Shown here: positions 9,088 through 18,595 of the stretch, in pieces
How positions within the stretch are numbered: position 1 is the stretch's first letter
Layout: each line of letters begins with the position of its first letter
Position numbers and translations under genes: made by a program
The notes under the pieces: model-generated
What the model saw: only the letters and a program-made list of their open reading frames with translations
Database searches by the model: none
What the model was told of the DNA's origin: nothing
NCBI GenBank assembly: GCA_017428785.1
Contig: JAFRQD010000064.1
Coordinates: 1 to 58,575, forward strand
From: Bacteroidaceae bacterium
GTDB taxonomy: Bacteria > Bacteroidota > Bacteroidia > Bacteroidales > Bacteroidaceae
Length of the DNA stretch: 58,575 nt
Reading direction: 5' to 3'

Positions 9088-9648
9088 ATGAATATCCTTT
9101 TTCGGTTCAAAGAAAAAAACAAGGGCATAGGGCATCTTGTCCTCTGCTCCCTGGTACTGTTGCTGGTTTCATGTATGCACGATGACGTGGAACCTGCCGA
9201 CTCGACGATGCTTGTTAAGGTTGGGAACCAAGTCCCGAGTTTTATCCTTACATCTTCAGAAGGAAAAGAATTGACATCCTCTTCGCTTAGCGGACATGTT
9301 TACATCCTTAATTTCTTCGACACCGGATGTCGCGACTGTCAGAAGGAACTGCCTGTCATGCAGCAGGTCTATGACGAATATGAGGGAAACGTACTCATCC
9401 TGAATGTGCCACGCAGCCAGACAAAGGAGGAAGTAAGCGTTTATTGGAAAGAAGCAGCATTTACCATGCCCTTCTATATCCCCCAAGACAAGAAACTTTA
9501 TTATAAGTTTGCTACCAAAACCATTCCACGTACTTATATAGTAAATGCTGAAGGAAAAGTGGTTGCAACCTATTCCGATGCTCCAATAGCAGATCTGACT
9601 TCAGTCTTACATCACCTGCAACAGTTGCTTGCCAAGGGCAGTAACTGA
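9088..9648 (+). CDS. TlpA/ResA-like thioredoxin-fold lipoprotein
   Basis: A 186-residue exported thiol-disulfide protein. A hydrophobic signal ends in a lipobox (LLVSC, Cys at about residue 29), so it is membrane anchored outside the cytoplasm. The thioredoxin fold carries the redox motif DTGCRDCQKELP (CxxC at about residues 78-81) and the cis-Pro motif KTIPRTY (about 149-151), and it starts with the typical VGNQVPSFIL strand. It may reduce or isomerise disulfides or act on a partner in the envelope. It stands alone on the plus strand between two minus-strand genes and has its own promoter box and a terminator at 9690-9727. Substrate unknown. Confidence 0.85.
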   Translation: MNILFRFKEKNKGIGHLVLCSLVLLLVSCMHDDVEPADSTMLVKVGNQVPSFILTSSEGKELTSSSLSGHVYILNFFDTGCRDCQKELPVMQQVYDEYEGNVLILNVPRSQTKEEVSVYWKEAAFTMPFYIPQDKKLYYKFATKTIPRTYIVNAEGKVVATYSDAPIADLTSVLHHLQQLLAKGSN

Positions 9649-9689
9649 GAAGGCAACGCCCCTGTTTATTCACCGCACGCCAATAACAA

Positions 9690-9727
9690 AAGAGAGCTGC
9701 ATAGTCTTAGGATTATGCAGCTCTCTT
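9690..9727. terminator. Bidirectional hairpin terminator
   Basis: A perfect 14-bp stem (AAGAGAGCTGCATA and its complement) with a 10-base loop between convergent genes. Read on the minus strand it is followed by TTGTTATT, and on the plus strand by AAGTTTATTTT. It can end both the lipoprotein transcript and the pilus operon. Confidence 0.8.
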
Positions 9728-9778
9728 AAGTTTATTTTCCGCCTCTCTTGGTAAAGCTTAATGCTAATTCACCATACA

Positions 9779-12700
9779 TCAGTAGCTGATCTTCTTCACC
9801 TGTCTCAGGTCATCAGTATTGGCCGTTACTATATAGACACCCTTGGGCATGCGGAATCGGTGTTCACCGAAGTCTGGCTTAGCAGAATAAACCCTACGTC
9901 CGCCAACATCAAAGACATTCACTTCTGTGATGGGTTGTCCTGTCGTTGAAGTCACAACAACAATACCATCCTCACCATAGATTTGCAGACTGTTCTCAGC
10001 GATTGCCCGCTGGATGCTGGATGCCTGTACGATGAAGAAGCGGTTCTGCGTACGGCCAGGCATACGGGTTGACATTCCAGAGTAGAGGGGCACTGCTTCA
10101 CCTATCTTAGCATCATAGAGCATCAGGCTGTCGCCCAAGGACTCAACACCTTGGAAGGTAACAGTTGCAGGCTCGTCGCTATTGCTCTCAATGCCAATGG
10201 GCAGTACCATGAAGTCGTGGATGCGGTTGACGCTGGTAGCCAAACGGCCTGTCAAAGTGTAAACTACAGGTATGCTGGAACTGATATCGCTGACAATGAA
10301 CGTCGCAAGGTCTTCCTCTGGCAGGAACTTGTTGCTGGCATCAGCACTCTTAATCACACTGGCCTCACTCTGGTTGCCGTCCCGGTCTGCACGAATGACG
10401 AGATAATGCAATCCATCGGGCCTTGAAGACGCTGTTCTTGGAGTAAGCGTCATCATGTCGGTGGTGTACTTCAGTGTGATTTCGCTGACATCATCGCTCT
10501 TACTCTTCACGAAGAAGCCATAGCGCGCAGGAACAATCGTCTGCCCCTGCAAGCCGGAACCTTCACCATCATCATATGCTGCGAAGTTCATGTCCGTCCA
10601 CTTCCAGGAAGTTCCATTTGGATTCAAGTCGGGATTCTTTGGATCCAACTCGCTATTCTTCATCACGAGGAAGTAAGGCATTATGACATTGCTATTCTTC
10701 TCGAAGAACTTCTGCATGTCGAGACCGCAAATGAACGGGTTGCCAGCAAGGAAGTAGCCTATGCTGCCCTGTCCTTCGTTCTTTAACGTTACCTCGTATT
10801 CTTCTGGCGGAGTGCTGCCATCATCTGGCGTTGCGAAGTAGTCAGAACGCAGACGGCCACGGTTGTTCAATGTTATGGTGTTCGTTGCTGTAGCTCCATC
10901 GGGCAATTCACGTCCATCATCGATGTAAACACGCACGCGCCTTTCTATAATATAGCTCTTTGTCCAGTCCCAAATATCGTAGTACTGGTCGTCCTTAGGA
11001 AGGCGGAAGACAGTCCGCAAGCTTTCGCTATTGTAGGGGCTCTTCAAGTTGTTGATGGGCATCACGCTGAAACCACCATTGTCGTAGGGCACGGTATGAT
11101 CGTTGTGCGCACCGCTCCAAGAGCCGCGAACTGCAACATTGATCTTACTGTTTCCGAAAGGCTTATATACCAGACGGTTCAAATAGTCATCAGCATTAGA
11201 GCTATCCCACTCAAAACCCTGACCGACTCCTGTCCAGTCTCCTTCCTCATCATAACCGAGGTTTTCTGTTTGGCTGGCATCGTCAGCCGACCAGATGGCA
11301 CCACGCTCGTAGAGCACTGCCTTGGCCTTGTCCCACTGACGCTGATAGACGGCAGGCGCAAAGCGGTCGTAGTCGAGACCTGAGGGATAGGTGCCGCTGA
11401 TGCCCCTCATTTCGATATGATTGGTCACATCGAAGTTGATGGGCTCGAAGTAAGTAGTCTCCTGGCGGCCGCTCCATGACGGTGCGTACCATTCTCCGGA
11501 GAGTGTTCCCTGCAAGGGTGAGCTGGCAAGGCTCCAGAGGTTCTTAGGCAGTGCGAATTCTACCCATGCCTTGTTATAATTCAGGAGATGAGCATTCACC
11601 AACTCTGTTTCAGACTGGAAGACGATGCCGTCGCAGACATTGGTCGAGTAGAGCTCAGTAACCATATCACCGATGTCACGAACATCCTTGGCATGTTGTG
11701 ATGTTTCGGCATCGTTTTCCCGCTCTTCTGTCCACTCATGAGCCTGGAAGTCGTAGCGGATTAGTGGTGATGATGTGGAGCGTAGGGCAGGGAAACCTGT
11801 CAGATTTCCTTCACCATCGACTTCATCACCATCATCATAGAGTTCAGATGCAGGAGCCGTTTCACTTGTCATCATCAGAATCTCAGTGCAGTAGAGCGGA
11901 GCAAAGCCTTTGCGCCGCTGACGATCTTGATCGGTAACGTAGTTTACATCGTTGGTCATGTAATAGTTGTCGTCCTCCTCATTAGCTGATAAGAGGATTC
12001 CATTGCCACCATAGAGTTCGTCGAAATCAGCACGTCGCCAGTTCTCATCGTTACTCCAATCTTTATTGCCAGCTTCACCTGTCCAGACTTCATAGTCGGG
12101 CACAATCTTCAGCAGCACCTCACTATAGCCTTCGCAAGACTCTGCCACGCTACCGGGTTTCATGTCCTCGACAAAGGGGAAACGCAGGTTGTAGGAATAG
12201 CCTTCGCGGACGTGGAAATTGTCGTTGAAATAGAATTTCACACATTCCGCCTCATCACCGTTGGTCGTGCCAGGTGTTCCCTTCAAGTAAGTCATGGTGC
12301 CTACTACGGGCGGTAGCAGGTTGTCGTAGTTATCTAGGATGTACTGTTCCATGATGGGGTCGGATGAACCAGTAAGCAACACCACCCTTTGCTGTAATTC
12401 TTGGGGCATTGTGACACCGACAGCTTCCTCTTCGTTTGCCAATTCAATACCTCTCAGGGGAATATGAAGGTTCTTAGGCGTAGCAGTTCCTGTCTTGTGT
12501 ACCTGCTCAAACTGTTTCTTTGAAATTCTGACACTTAGCGTGGCAATGTCATCAGGATAGTGTTTCTCGCTGAAACCAACGTGTATGGCAGGAGCAATAC
12601 CACTGACCTGTATTTTGATAGGTTGCGGCTCTGAGCAAATAAAAGTATAGTTATCCGTACCTGTGTTAATCTGCTGTTCAATAGGAATGGCACAAGCATA

Positions 12701-15700
12701 TACATAATGGTTAATGCCACCCTCGATGTTGGTTTCATCGACAATCTTCATATAATCCTGACTCAGATTGATATCCACTAACTTGCTGTTGAGAATCAGA
12801 CGCGGCGTACTGCCATCAGATGGGTTAGCCAGTTCACGCAAGTAGTCGAGCATCGCTTGTGTAAACTCTTGGTCGGGATATAACTCTGATGCTCCCAGAT
12901 GGATGTTTGTATAGAGGTCGGTAGCATAGGGGTTCATTAATCGGAAGCACTTCATGGCATCATAAAGCCTAATGGTGCCATCGCTGTTGGTAGCCGCCTT
13001 ATATTCCTCCACCGTACCTGGAGTGTCATTGTCAGTTCCTATCCACCAGTCAAAGTTCACATCGTCAAGCACCCAGACTGTTTCATCGCCCTCATCGGTG
13101 AATGTATAGCCAGCTAATTTGATGGCAAATGTTACAATGCTATTTTCACAAAAGACAAATTCATCAAGTGACTGTTGACCTTTGTGCCCTACAATCTGTA
13201 GTTTAGGCAATAGTTTGAGGTTGCTTTGGTTGGAGCACGCGTCAAGCAGGTTGAACCATTCGGCAAAATCAGGCACGTCTTCATCTACAAGCCGACGCCC
13301 TGGCTGAATGGTTAGCAGTGTGTAGGTCTTATAGTCTTCCCATGTGTTGATGCCCATTGTTCCGTTGAATACCAGTTTGCGTATACCATTATCTGTATGG
13401 GCAAAAACGGTGAGGTTTTCGTCTTGAGCCATCTTTTTGAAGGTGTAGGATTCCATCGAGCTGAAATTTGTGTTCCATTCAAAGTTACCATAGGGAACGC
13501 GCAGTCCTGTTACATGTCCCTCATTATCCACCTCGTCAATCTTCATTAATGCCTCATCGAAAGCTATTTTATAGCTGTTGAAATAGTCAGGATTATCAAA
13601 TTCGCCCGCATTCAAATGCTCAACGAACTCTTCGATACTGGTATAGTTGAGGTTATGGTCAATGCTCAGTCGCTCACGGAATAATCTATAGAACTTGTCT
13701 CGGTCTAGAAATACACAACTCAGATAGTCGGTTTCACCAGGATTGTCTCCAGTGGCTTCCTGCATACCTTTTGATGACAGCAGGCTCTCGAAATCGGTCT
13801 CCAGCTTCATCACGGCCAACTCACCACCACAGAGTGGCGACGACATAGCCATGCGCACCTTGGGTAACTTGGCAAATACCCACACGTCGTCCAGCAGATA
13901 GTCTCCACCTGTCGTAGAGTAGCTGTTGTTTTCAATGTTCAGTTCATATTCATCATACAGCTCCGATACGACGAAGTCGAAGTAGAACTGATGCCATAAC
14001 ACCTCATGGTTGTTCTCCTCATAGTTAAAGAACTCTGTGCTTCCCTGACGGCGTGCCTTGTTGTCGACCATTCCCGGACAGAAAGTGTAGAGCACAGTTT
14101 CCGTATTGCCTCGTTTCCCAATGACACTTAATATCACACCGCCAGGAGTCTTTGACTCAGAATTGTTGGTCGATCCGCCCACAGAAGCCATCCATCCAGA
14201 ACAAATCAAGCGTGAACCTACACAGAACGTTCCGTTGAACTTAATCCTAGCCACGGTACCAGGCATATCGGATGCATCGATGTAGAGAAAACCTGGATTA
14301 TACTGATTAGAGTATTGGTCACCCGTATAGCTGCTCACAGGCACCATTTTAGGAGCTATACTATGGCCACTAAAGCCATAAGTTGCCTCTTTGGCAATAC
14401 CATAGGTTCCCCAGCTGGCCGTTACGGGACCATACGTGTAGTTGGTGGAAGAATATTGAAGTGGTAACGCTGACGAATTGGCGTTATTGCTGACACCCTC
14501 ACCACCTTCTGTAGCGACTTTGTACGACTGATTTGTAGGATAGTCAAAATCGATATGTGCCACTGGCGGTTGATTATCGCACATGGCTCGCAGACTCTGT
14601 GTCGACCGTTCGCTATGTGGTGCGTCATTGCCTACCACATCTTTATAATAAAGTGTTTCTGAGTCATCATCGAACAAGATGGTGAAGCGTGCCAACTGGT
14701 ATTCTGTAGAAGTGTTTGGATCGCGTGCATAGACCTTGAAAACAGCATAGCTGCCAGACGGCACTTTCCAACCTGTAGGATACTTAAATTTCAGTAGACG
14801 ACGTCGCTTCATTGTTGAATTCTGTACAACCTGTCCTCTATTGCAGTTGGGAGCAGCTTGAAAGCCTAACAAAGAAACGCCCGCCCCGTGATCCTCCAGT
14901 TCATAGCGTACATAGTCGTTACTCACAAGGTTCAACAGATTGTCTTCGCCTTCCTCGCCCCCTTTGTATATCCAATAATTTTCCAATTCATGATTCAATG
15001 GAACGAAATCCTCACTGCTGCCGATGGTTTCCGACGGGAAATGAATGGTGTGTTCTTCCAGCCAATTAGCACCACCCTTTGTCATGGCAGTCAACTGGCG
15101 GGCCATCACATTGGCGTCAATCAGCGTATAAATATGGCGCAGGGTCAGACTGGGCTCAGTCAAATCACCGCCCACGTTGCCCGTTGAAGCGGAGGCATTC
15201 TCATAGGTAAAATCCTGGTAGCGTGTAATATCACTGGCGATAACCAATTCGTTACCGTCATAGTTTATAGGCAGACGAGCTATCATAGAAGTACTTACAT
15301 GCCCTGTTGTACCCAGCGATGACTGCTTCAGCTTACTTCCAACAACCCACCCATTCTGATAAACGTAGCCACGGACTTCGGGAAGGAAATAATCTGTGGT
15401 CAGGGGGGTTTCCGTATCATAGAGATACCAGCGCTGATAGCGGTTATGTTTGGTTGTGCTTGTCTGATTGCTTGTCGATAGATAGAGTGGAGAGAACTCA
15501 CCTCGTTTCACATAGCGGGTCATATGGTATTCCGAGACATTCTGAATATTCGTACCGTCGTCTTTGGTCATCCAACCCATATTTTCCTGAAGGAACTCAA
15601 CAGGAAAGTGGATTCCCTGGTTAGCGAGGTTGTCTGCCCTGTCAGCCAGATACGACTGGCGATGGATTACCTTGTTCCCTACTGTCGAGGTGTCGAGGGC

Positions 15701-17077
15701 ACTATTGTCGAGGGTGGTCTTCAGCAGATAAACCCTTGCCTTGTCCGTGCCCACCGCGCCATCAGTAAAGTATGTACCCGTATTATTGTTGTTCATTACA
15801 AAGGCCTGGGTTTCACCACCTGATATGCGTTGCATATTCCAACCGTTAGCTACACGCACAAACCTGAAAGAACAGGCACGTGAATCTACAGAAGTTGTCT
15901 GGTAGTGTTCTGTCTCAGCATTCCAGCTGATGTAGCGGTCGGCAGAATTCTTCAAAACGAAGTTGTCTGCCGTTCCCACAAACATCCACGCCTCACTGAC
16001 GTTCTGGTAGATACCCACCAAATCTTCATCAGTATTGAGTCCACGACCAACATCAATAAGACCGCGCGACCCGCTGTTGATATTATTATTCTGCATCAGC
16101 AGGAAATACTTCGTAGGTGCTTGCTCAAAGCCCAGAAAAGCGGCATCGGTATTGCGTATCAGCTCCAGATAACACTGCTGAATATTTTCTCCTCCACTTT
16201 CTGAAATCTGGCTATTCGCATTGTTATTGTTATTTACTCGGCTTACATAGAGAGAAGCGTCTGCATCCGTTCTGTGCAACACCACATCACCGCTGGCAGT
16301 ATGTTCCAATACGAACTCAACAGCTGTTCCTGCATTAGCGACAACTGTATAACGTTGATTGTTATTGTTCCAACCTATATATCGGCCTTGTTTGCTCTTG
16401 AGGAGGAAGCCATTGACCGTTATCTCCTTCTGCCATATCAGGTCGTTTATATTGGTCGAAGCGGCCGATGTCAGAAGATTCTTCCCTGAGCCGGTGTCCT
16501 TGATATAGTTGTTCTCCATGTTGCCACTGCCGGAAAAACGAAGGAAATACTCTTGATCCTCAATCATCGAGTAGTCTATCATTTCAATCTTTGCAGCGTT
16601 GCCACCTGCTGTACCAGCTACGACGGGCGAGCCTGCATTGTCGCCTCCCTTAGCCAGTGCAAAGCCATCGCTCTGTCGCACCAAGTTCAACTGGCCCTCC
16701 ACATCGTAGAAACGGCTCATGTTCACAGCCTGTGTAGCATCATCGGTGACAGAGAATCCATCACCCGATGTAGCCATCGACAAATAATGACCAGCCAGGT
16801 TTTTCAGTTTGTCACCTTCCCAGGTCCACAGTTTATTGTTGTCGATACTGGCAACAGGGGTTTCTACACTATGACGCACCTGGATAGTAAGCGTCTGTGC
16901 GACACCATTATCAGTAACGTATTGTATTGATCGTGTCTTATTACTGAAACGCATGTAGAAATATCCTTCTGGCACCGTTGAGGTCTGTGCCAATGATAAA
17001 GATGAATATGCCATACATGCCAGAAGCAGTACGGCAACGCGGCGGGAGCATTTATAAAGATTGTATATTATATTCAT
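9779..17077 (-). CDS. Giant secreted protein with T9SS-type sorting domain, last gene of the pilus operon
   Basis: A 2432-residue exported protein. The N-terminus has a signal peptide (hydrophobic VAVLLLACMAYSSLSLA before QTS). Residues ~30-470 contain three similar modules, each opening with a YF-x-RFS or YFLLMQ strand, holding a GRYIGW/DRYISW/GHYLSM motif, and closing with an Arg/His-rich strand. This looks like a beta-trefoil or lectin-like arrangement. The middle (~500-2000) is beta-rich and unrecognised. The last ~75 residues read VNVFDVGGRRVYS ... MPKGVYIV ... VKKISY, a type A C-terminal sorting domain. At the end of a type V pilus operon it sits where Porphyromonas carries the tip protein Mfa5, which also has a sorting domain. 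I infer a tip or surface adhesin. No von Willebrand A motif was recognised. Confidence 0.75.
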   Translation of the reverse strand: MNIIYNLYKCSRRVAVLLLACMAYSSLSLAQTSTVPEGYFYMRFSNKTRSIQYVTDNGVAQTLTIQVRHSVETPVASIDNNKLWTWEGDKLKNLAGHYLSMATSGDGFSVTDDATQAVNMSRFYDVEGQLNLVRQSDGFALAKGGDNAGSPVVAGTAGGNAAKIEMIDYSMIEDQEYFLRFSGSGNMENNYIKDTGSGKNLLTSAASTNINDLIWQKEITVNGFLLKSKQGRYIGWNNNNQRYTVVANAGTAVEFVLEHTASGDVVLHRTDADASLYVSRVNNNNNANSQISESGGENIQQCYLELIRNTDAAFLGFEQAPTKYFLLMQNNNINSGSRGLIDVGRGLNTDEDLVGIYQNVSEAWMFVGTADNFVLKNSADRYISWNAETEHYQTTSVDSRACSFRFVRVANGWNMQRISGGETQAFVMNNNNTGTYFTDGAVGTDKARVYLLKTTLDNSALDTSTVGNKVIHRQSYLADRADNLANQGIHFPVEFLQENMGWMTKDDGTNIQNVSEYHMTRYVKRGEFSPLYLSTSNQTSTTKHNRYQRWYLYDTETPLTTDYFLPEVRGYVYQNGWVVGSKLKQSSLGTTGHVSTSMIARLPINYDGNELVIASDITRYQDFTYENASASTGNVGGDLTEPSLTLRHIYTLIDANVMARQLTAMTKGGANWLEEHTIHFPSETIGSSEDFVPLNHELENYWIYKGGEEGEDNLLNLVSNDYVRYELEDHGAGVSLLGFQAAPNCNRGQVVQNSTMKRRRLLKFKYPTGWKVPSGSYAVFKVYARDPNTSTEYQLARFTILFDDDSETLYYKDVVGNDAPHSERSTQSLRAMCDNQPPVAHIDFDYPTNQSYKVATEGGEGVSNNANSSALPLQYSSTNYTYGPVTASWGTYGIAKEATYGFSGHSIAPKMVPVSSYTGDQYSNQYNPGFLYIDASDMPGTVARIKFNGTFCVGSRLICSGWMASVGGSTNNSESKTPGGVILSVIGKRGNTETVLYTFCPGMVDNKARRQGSTEFFNYEENNHEVLWHQFYFDFVVSELYDEYELNIENNSYSTTGGDYLLDDVWVFAKLPKVRMAMSSPLCGGELAVMKLETDFESLLSSKGMQEATGDNPGETDYLSCVFLDRDKFYRLFRERLSIDHNLNYTSIEEFVEHLNAGEFDNPDYFNSYKIAFDEALMKIDEVDNEGHVTGLRVPYGNFEWNTNFSSMESYTFKKMAQDENLTVFAHTDNGIRKLVFNGTMGINTWEDYKTYTLLTIQPGRRLVDEDVPDFAEWFNLLDACSNQSNLKLLPKLQIVGHKGQQSLDEFVFCENSIVTFAIKLAGYTFTDEGDETVWVLDDVNFDWWIGTDNDTPGTVEEYKAATNSDGTIRLYDAMKCFRLMNPYATDLYTNIHLGASELYPDQEFTQAMLDYLRELANPSDGSTPRLILNSKLVDINLSQDYMKIVDETNIEGGINHYVYACAIPIEQQINTGTDNYTFICSEPQPIKIQVSGIAPAIHVGFSEKHYPDDIATLSVRISKKQFEQVHKTGTATPKNLHIPLRGIELANEEEAVGVTMPQELQQRVVLLTGSSDPIMEQYILDNYDNLLPPVVGTMTYLKGTPGTTNGDEAECVKFYFNDNFHVREGYSYNLRFPFVEDMKPGSVAESCEGYSEVLLKIVPDYEVWTGEAGNKDWSNDENWRRADFDELYGGNGILLSANEEDDNYYMTNDVNYVTDQDRQRRKGFAPLYCTEILMMTSETAPASELYDDGDEVDGEGNLTGFPALRSTSSPLIRYDFQAHEWTEERENDAETSQHAKDVRDIGDMVTELYSTNVCDGIVFQSETELVNAHLLNYNKAWVEFALPKNLWSLASSPLQGTLSGEWYAPSWSGRQETTYFEPINFDVTNHIEMRGISGTYPSGLDYDRFAPAVYQRQWDKAKAVLYERGAIWSADDASQTENLGYDEEGDWTGVGQGFEWDSSNADDYLNRLVYKPFGNSKINVAVRGSWSGAHNDHTVPYDNGGFSVMPINNLKSPYNSESLRTVFRLPKDDQYYDIWDWTKSYIIERRVRVYIDDGRELPDGATATNTITLNNRGRLRSDYFATPDDGSTPPEEYEVTLKNEGQGSIGYFLAGNPFICGLDMQKFFEKNSNVIMPYFLVMKNSELDPKNPDLNPNGTSWKWTDMNFAAYDDGEGSGLQGQTIVPARYGFFVKSKSDDVSEITLKYTTDMMTLTPRTASSRPDGLHYLVIRADRDGNQSEASVIKSADASNKFLPEEDLATFIVSDISSSIPVVYTLTGRLATSVNRIHDFMVLPIGIESNSDEPATVTFQGVESLGDSLMLYDAKIGEAVPLYSGMSTRMPGRTQNRFFIVQASSIQRAIAENSLQIYGEDGIVVVTSTTGQPITEVNVFDVGGRRVYSAKPDFGEHRFRMPKGVYIVTANTDDLRQVKKISY

Positions 17078-17092
17078 CGTAGTGAAACATGC

Positions 17093-18589
17093 TTAGAGAT
17101 TGTCCTCGTATATGTTATAGTTGAACTGATAGGCAAAGCCCCCAAGCTGTAGTTTAATTGTAACCGTTACCATACCAGCAATCTTATTATTGGTCAGTTT
17201 TCCGACGATGTCTCCCGAAGCTATCTGCACGAAGCGCTGCTCAAGAATGGCAAGGTCACCGGTGATGACAATACCTGTGCCGGTATTCGGGTCAATAGAC
17301 TCTGCCACACCAGTTGCCGGCGTTGTCCAACCATATACGTTTTCTTCGGTAATTTCCTGTTCAACTGCTGCCACGCCATTTACAGTATAGGGCTCCCCGG
17401 GGAGCACGAAGTTGACATCGCTGTCGTCAAAGCCACGCCAAACTCCTTCCGGATCACTGATGTTGCGGAACATAGGACGGAGGAAGATATAACCACCAGA
17501 GCTGAAGGTGATGCTCAGGGCATCGGCAGAGAGCACACGAGCCTGGAAGCCAGCGATGGGCGGGAAGGGCAGTGCCTCGATGCGGAACGTCCAGTCGGTG
17601 AGCATGATGGGAATCTTAATCCAGTCGTTGCGGCGAATATAGTCGAAGCCATTCGTCGTTCCTGTCTTCCATGCAGAACCAGATGTCTGGCTATTCACGG
17701 TAAAGCCATAGCGCATCTCTTCCACGCCTGCGTCACCGTCAGCACGGTGACGCTTGACCAGGATACGAATGGAGTATTGGTTCTTGGTGGCCGTAGCTGT
17801 GGAATTAGTCTCGTTGACATAAAGGAAGAAGGTCTTGGAATCTGGCTCTACAGTTGGCTCATCAGGATTCCATGCATTCAAGGTAATCGGTGATTCTCTA
17901 AACTCTACCTTATAAGAAACAGTGTCTCTGTTGGGAATGTCTTCAGGAGTTGCAGGTTCCTGAATGCTGACATCGGTTTCAGTCAATGGGAAGACCTCGT
18001 AGCCAATGATGTCTATCTGTTGCTGCGAGTTGTTGATGAAAGTAATCTCGAGCTTTGCCATCGTGCGTATCAGCTCCACCTCGAACGACTGGTTCTCAGC
18101 CTCCACCACAGTAACGGCTTGTCCGCCCGTTTTACCGGTCATGGGAATGTTCTTATCCCATCCGTTGGTAGTGGGGAGCGTTACATCCGTCATGTCGGGC
18201 ATAACCTCTCCTTTCACGATGTTCAAAGAAGAGAAGGGAGCCTCTTCTGGCAGGTTGGCAAAAGCAAATGCCCTGTATGCACCTGGAGGCAGGGTGAAGC
18301 GGAATGCATGTTCCTCAGCACCCAGAGCATCACCATGAGCTATTTCCTCAACGATATTGTCACTGTTAACAAATGCCACCCAGAATTCATGAATCTTTTC
18401 CTTGGAGTCGGTGGGAGAAAGCCAGTCGCCTGTGGCACGTGTGGCACCGAGATAGCGAGAGGAGAGTCGCACCTGCACCTGAACCATACCCTCCGGCACC
18501 TGGTTTATGTTGTCCTCACTGCTACAAGCACTCAGTCCCAAGACAGTGGCGAGGGCAAGAAAACAGTATATGGTGATATTCTTCTTCAT
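17093..18589 (-). CDS. Accessory fimbrillin-like lipoprotein (Mfa-type)
   Basis: A 498-residue lipoprotein with lipobox Cys22 (LSACSS). A VQVQVRLSS strand follows, and then the sequence ATRAT, with Arg51 in the same region as in the two other fimbrillin-like proteins of this operon. The N-terminal half (about 60-330) resembles the two-domain transthyretin-like fold of Mfa1/FimA proteins (PPGAYRAFAFANLP, IRTMAKLEITF). The C-terminal ~150 residues form an additional domain. It lies 16 bases upstream of the giant gene and 6 bases downstream of the next fimbrillin gene, which argues for one transcript. I infer a minor pilus subunit that may link the tip protein to the shaft. Confidence 0.75.
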   Translation of the reverse strand: MKKNITIYCFLALATVLGLSACSSEDNINQVPEGMVQVQVRLSSRYLGATRATGDWLSPTDSKEKIHEFWVAFVNSDNIVEEIAHGDALGAEEHAFRFTLPPGAYRAFAFANLPEEAPFSSLNIVKGEVMPDMTDVTLPTTNGWDKNIPMTGKTGGQAVTVVEAENQSFEVELIRTMAKLEITFINNSQQQIDIIGYEVFPLTETDVSIQEPATPEDIPNRDTVSYKVEFRESPITLNAWNPDEPTVEPDSKTFFLYVNETNSTATATKNQYSIRILVKRHRADGDAGVEEMRYGFTVNSQTSGSAWKTGTTNGFDYIRRNDWIKIPIMLTDWTFRIEALPFPPIAGFQARVLSADALSITFSSGGYIFLRPMFRNISDPEGVWRGFDDSDVNFVLPGEPYTVNGVAAVEQEITEENVYGWTTPATGVAESIDPNTGTGIVITGDLAILEQRFVQIASGDIVGKLTNNKIAGMVTVTIKLQLGGFAYQFNYNIYEDNL

Positions 18590-18595
18590 ACGGCT

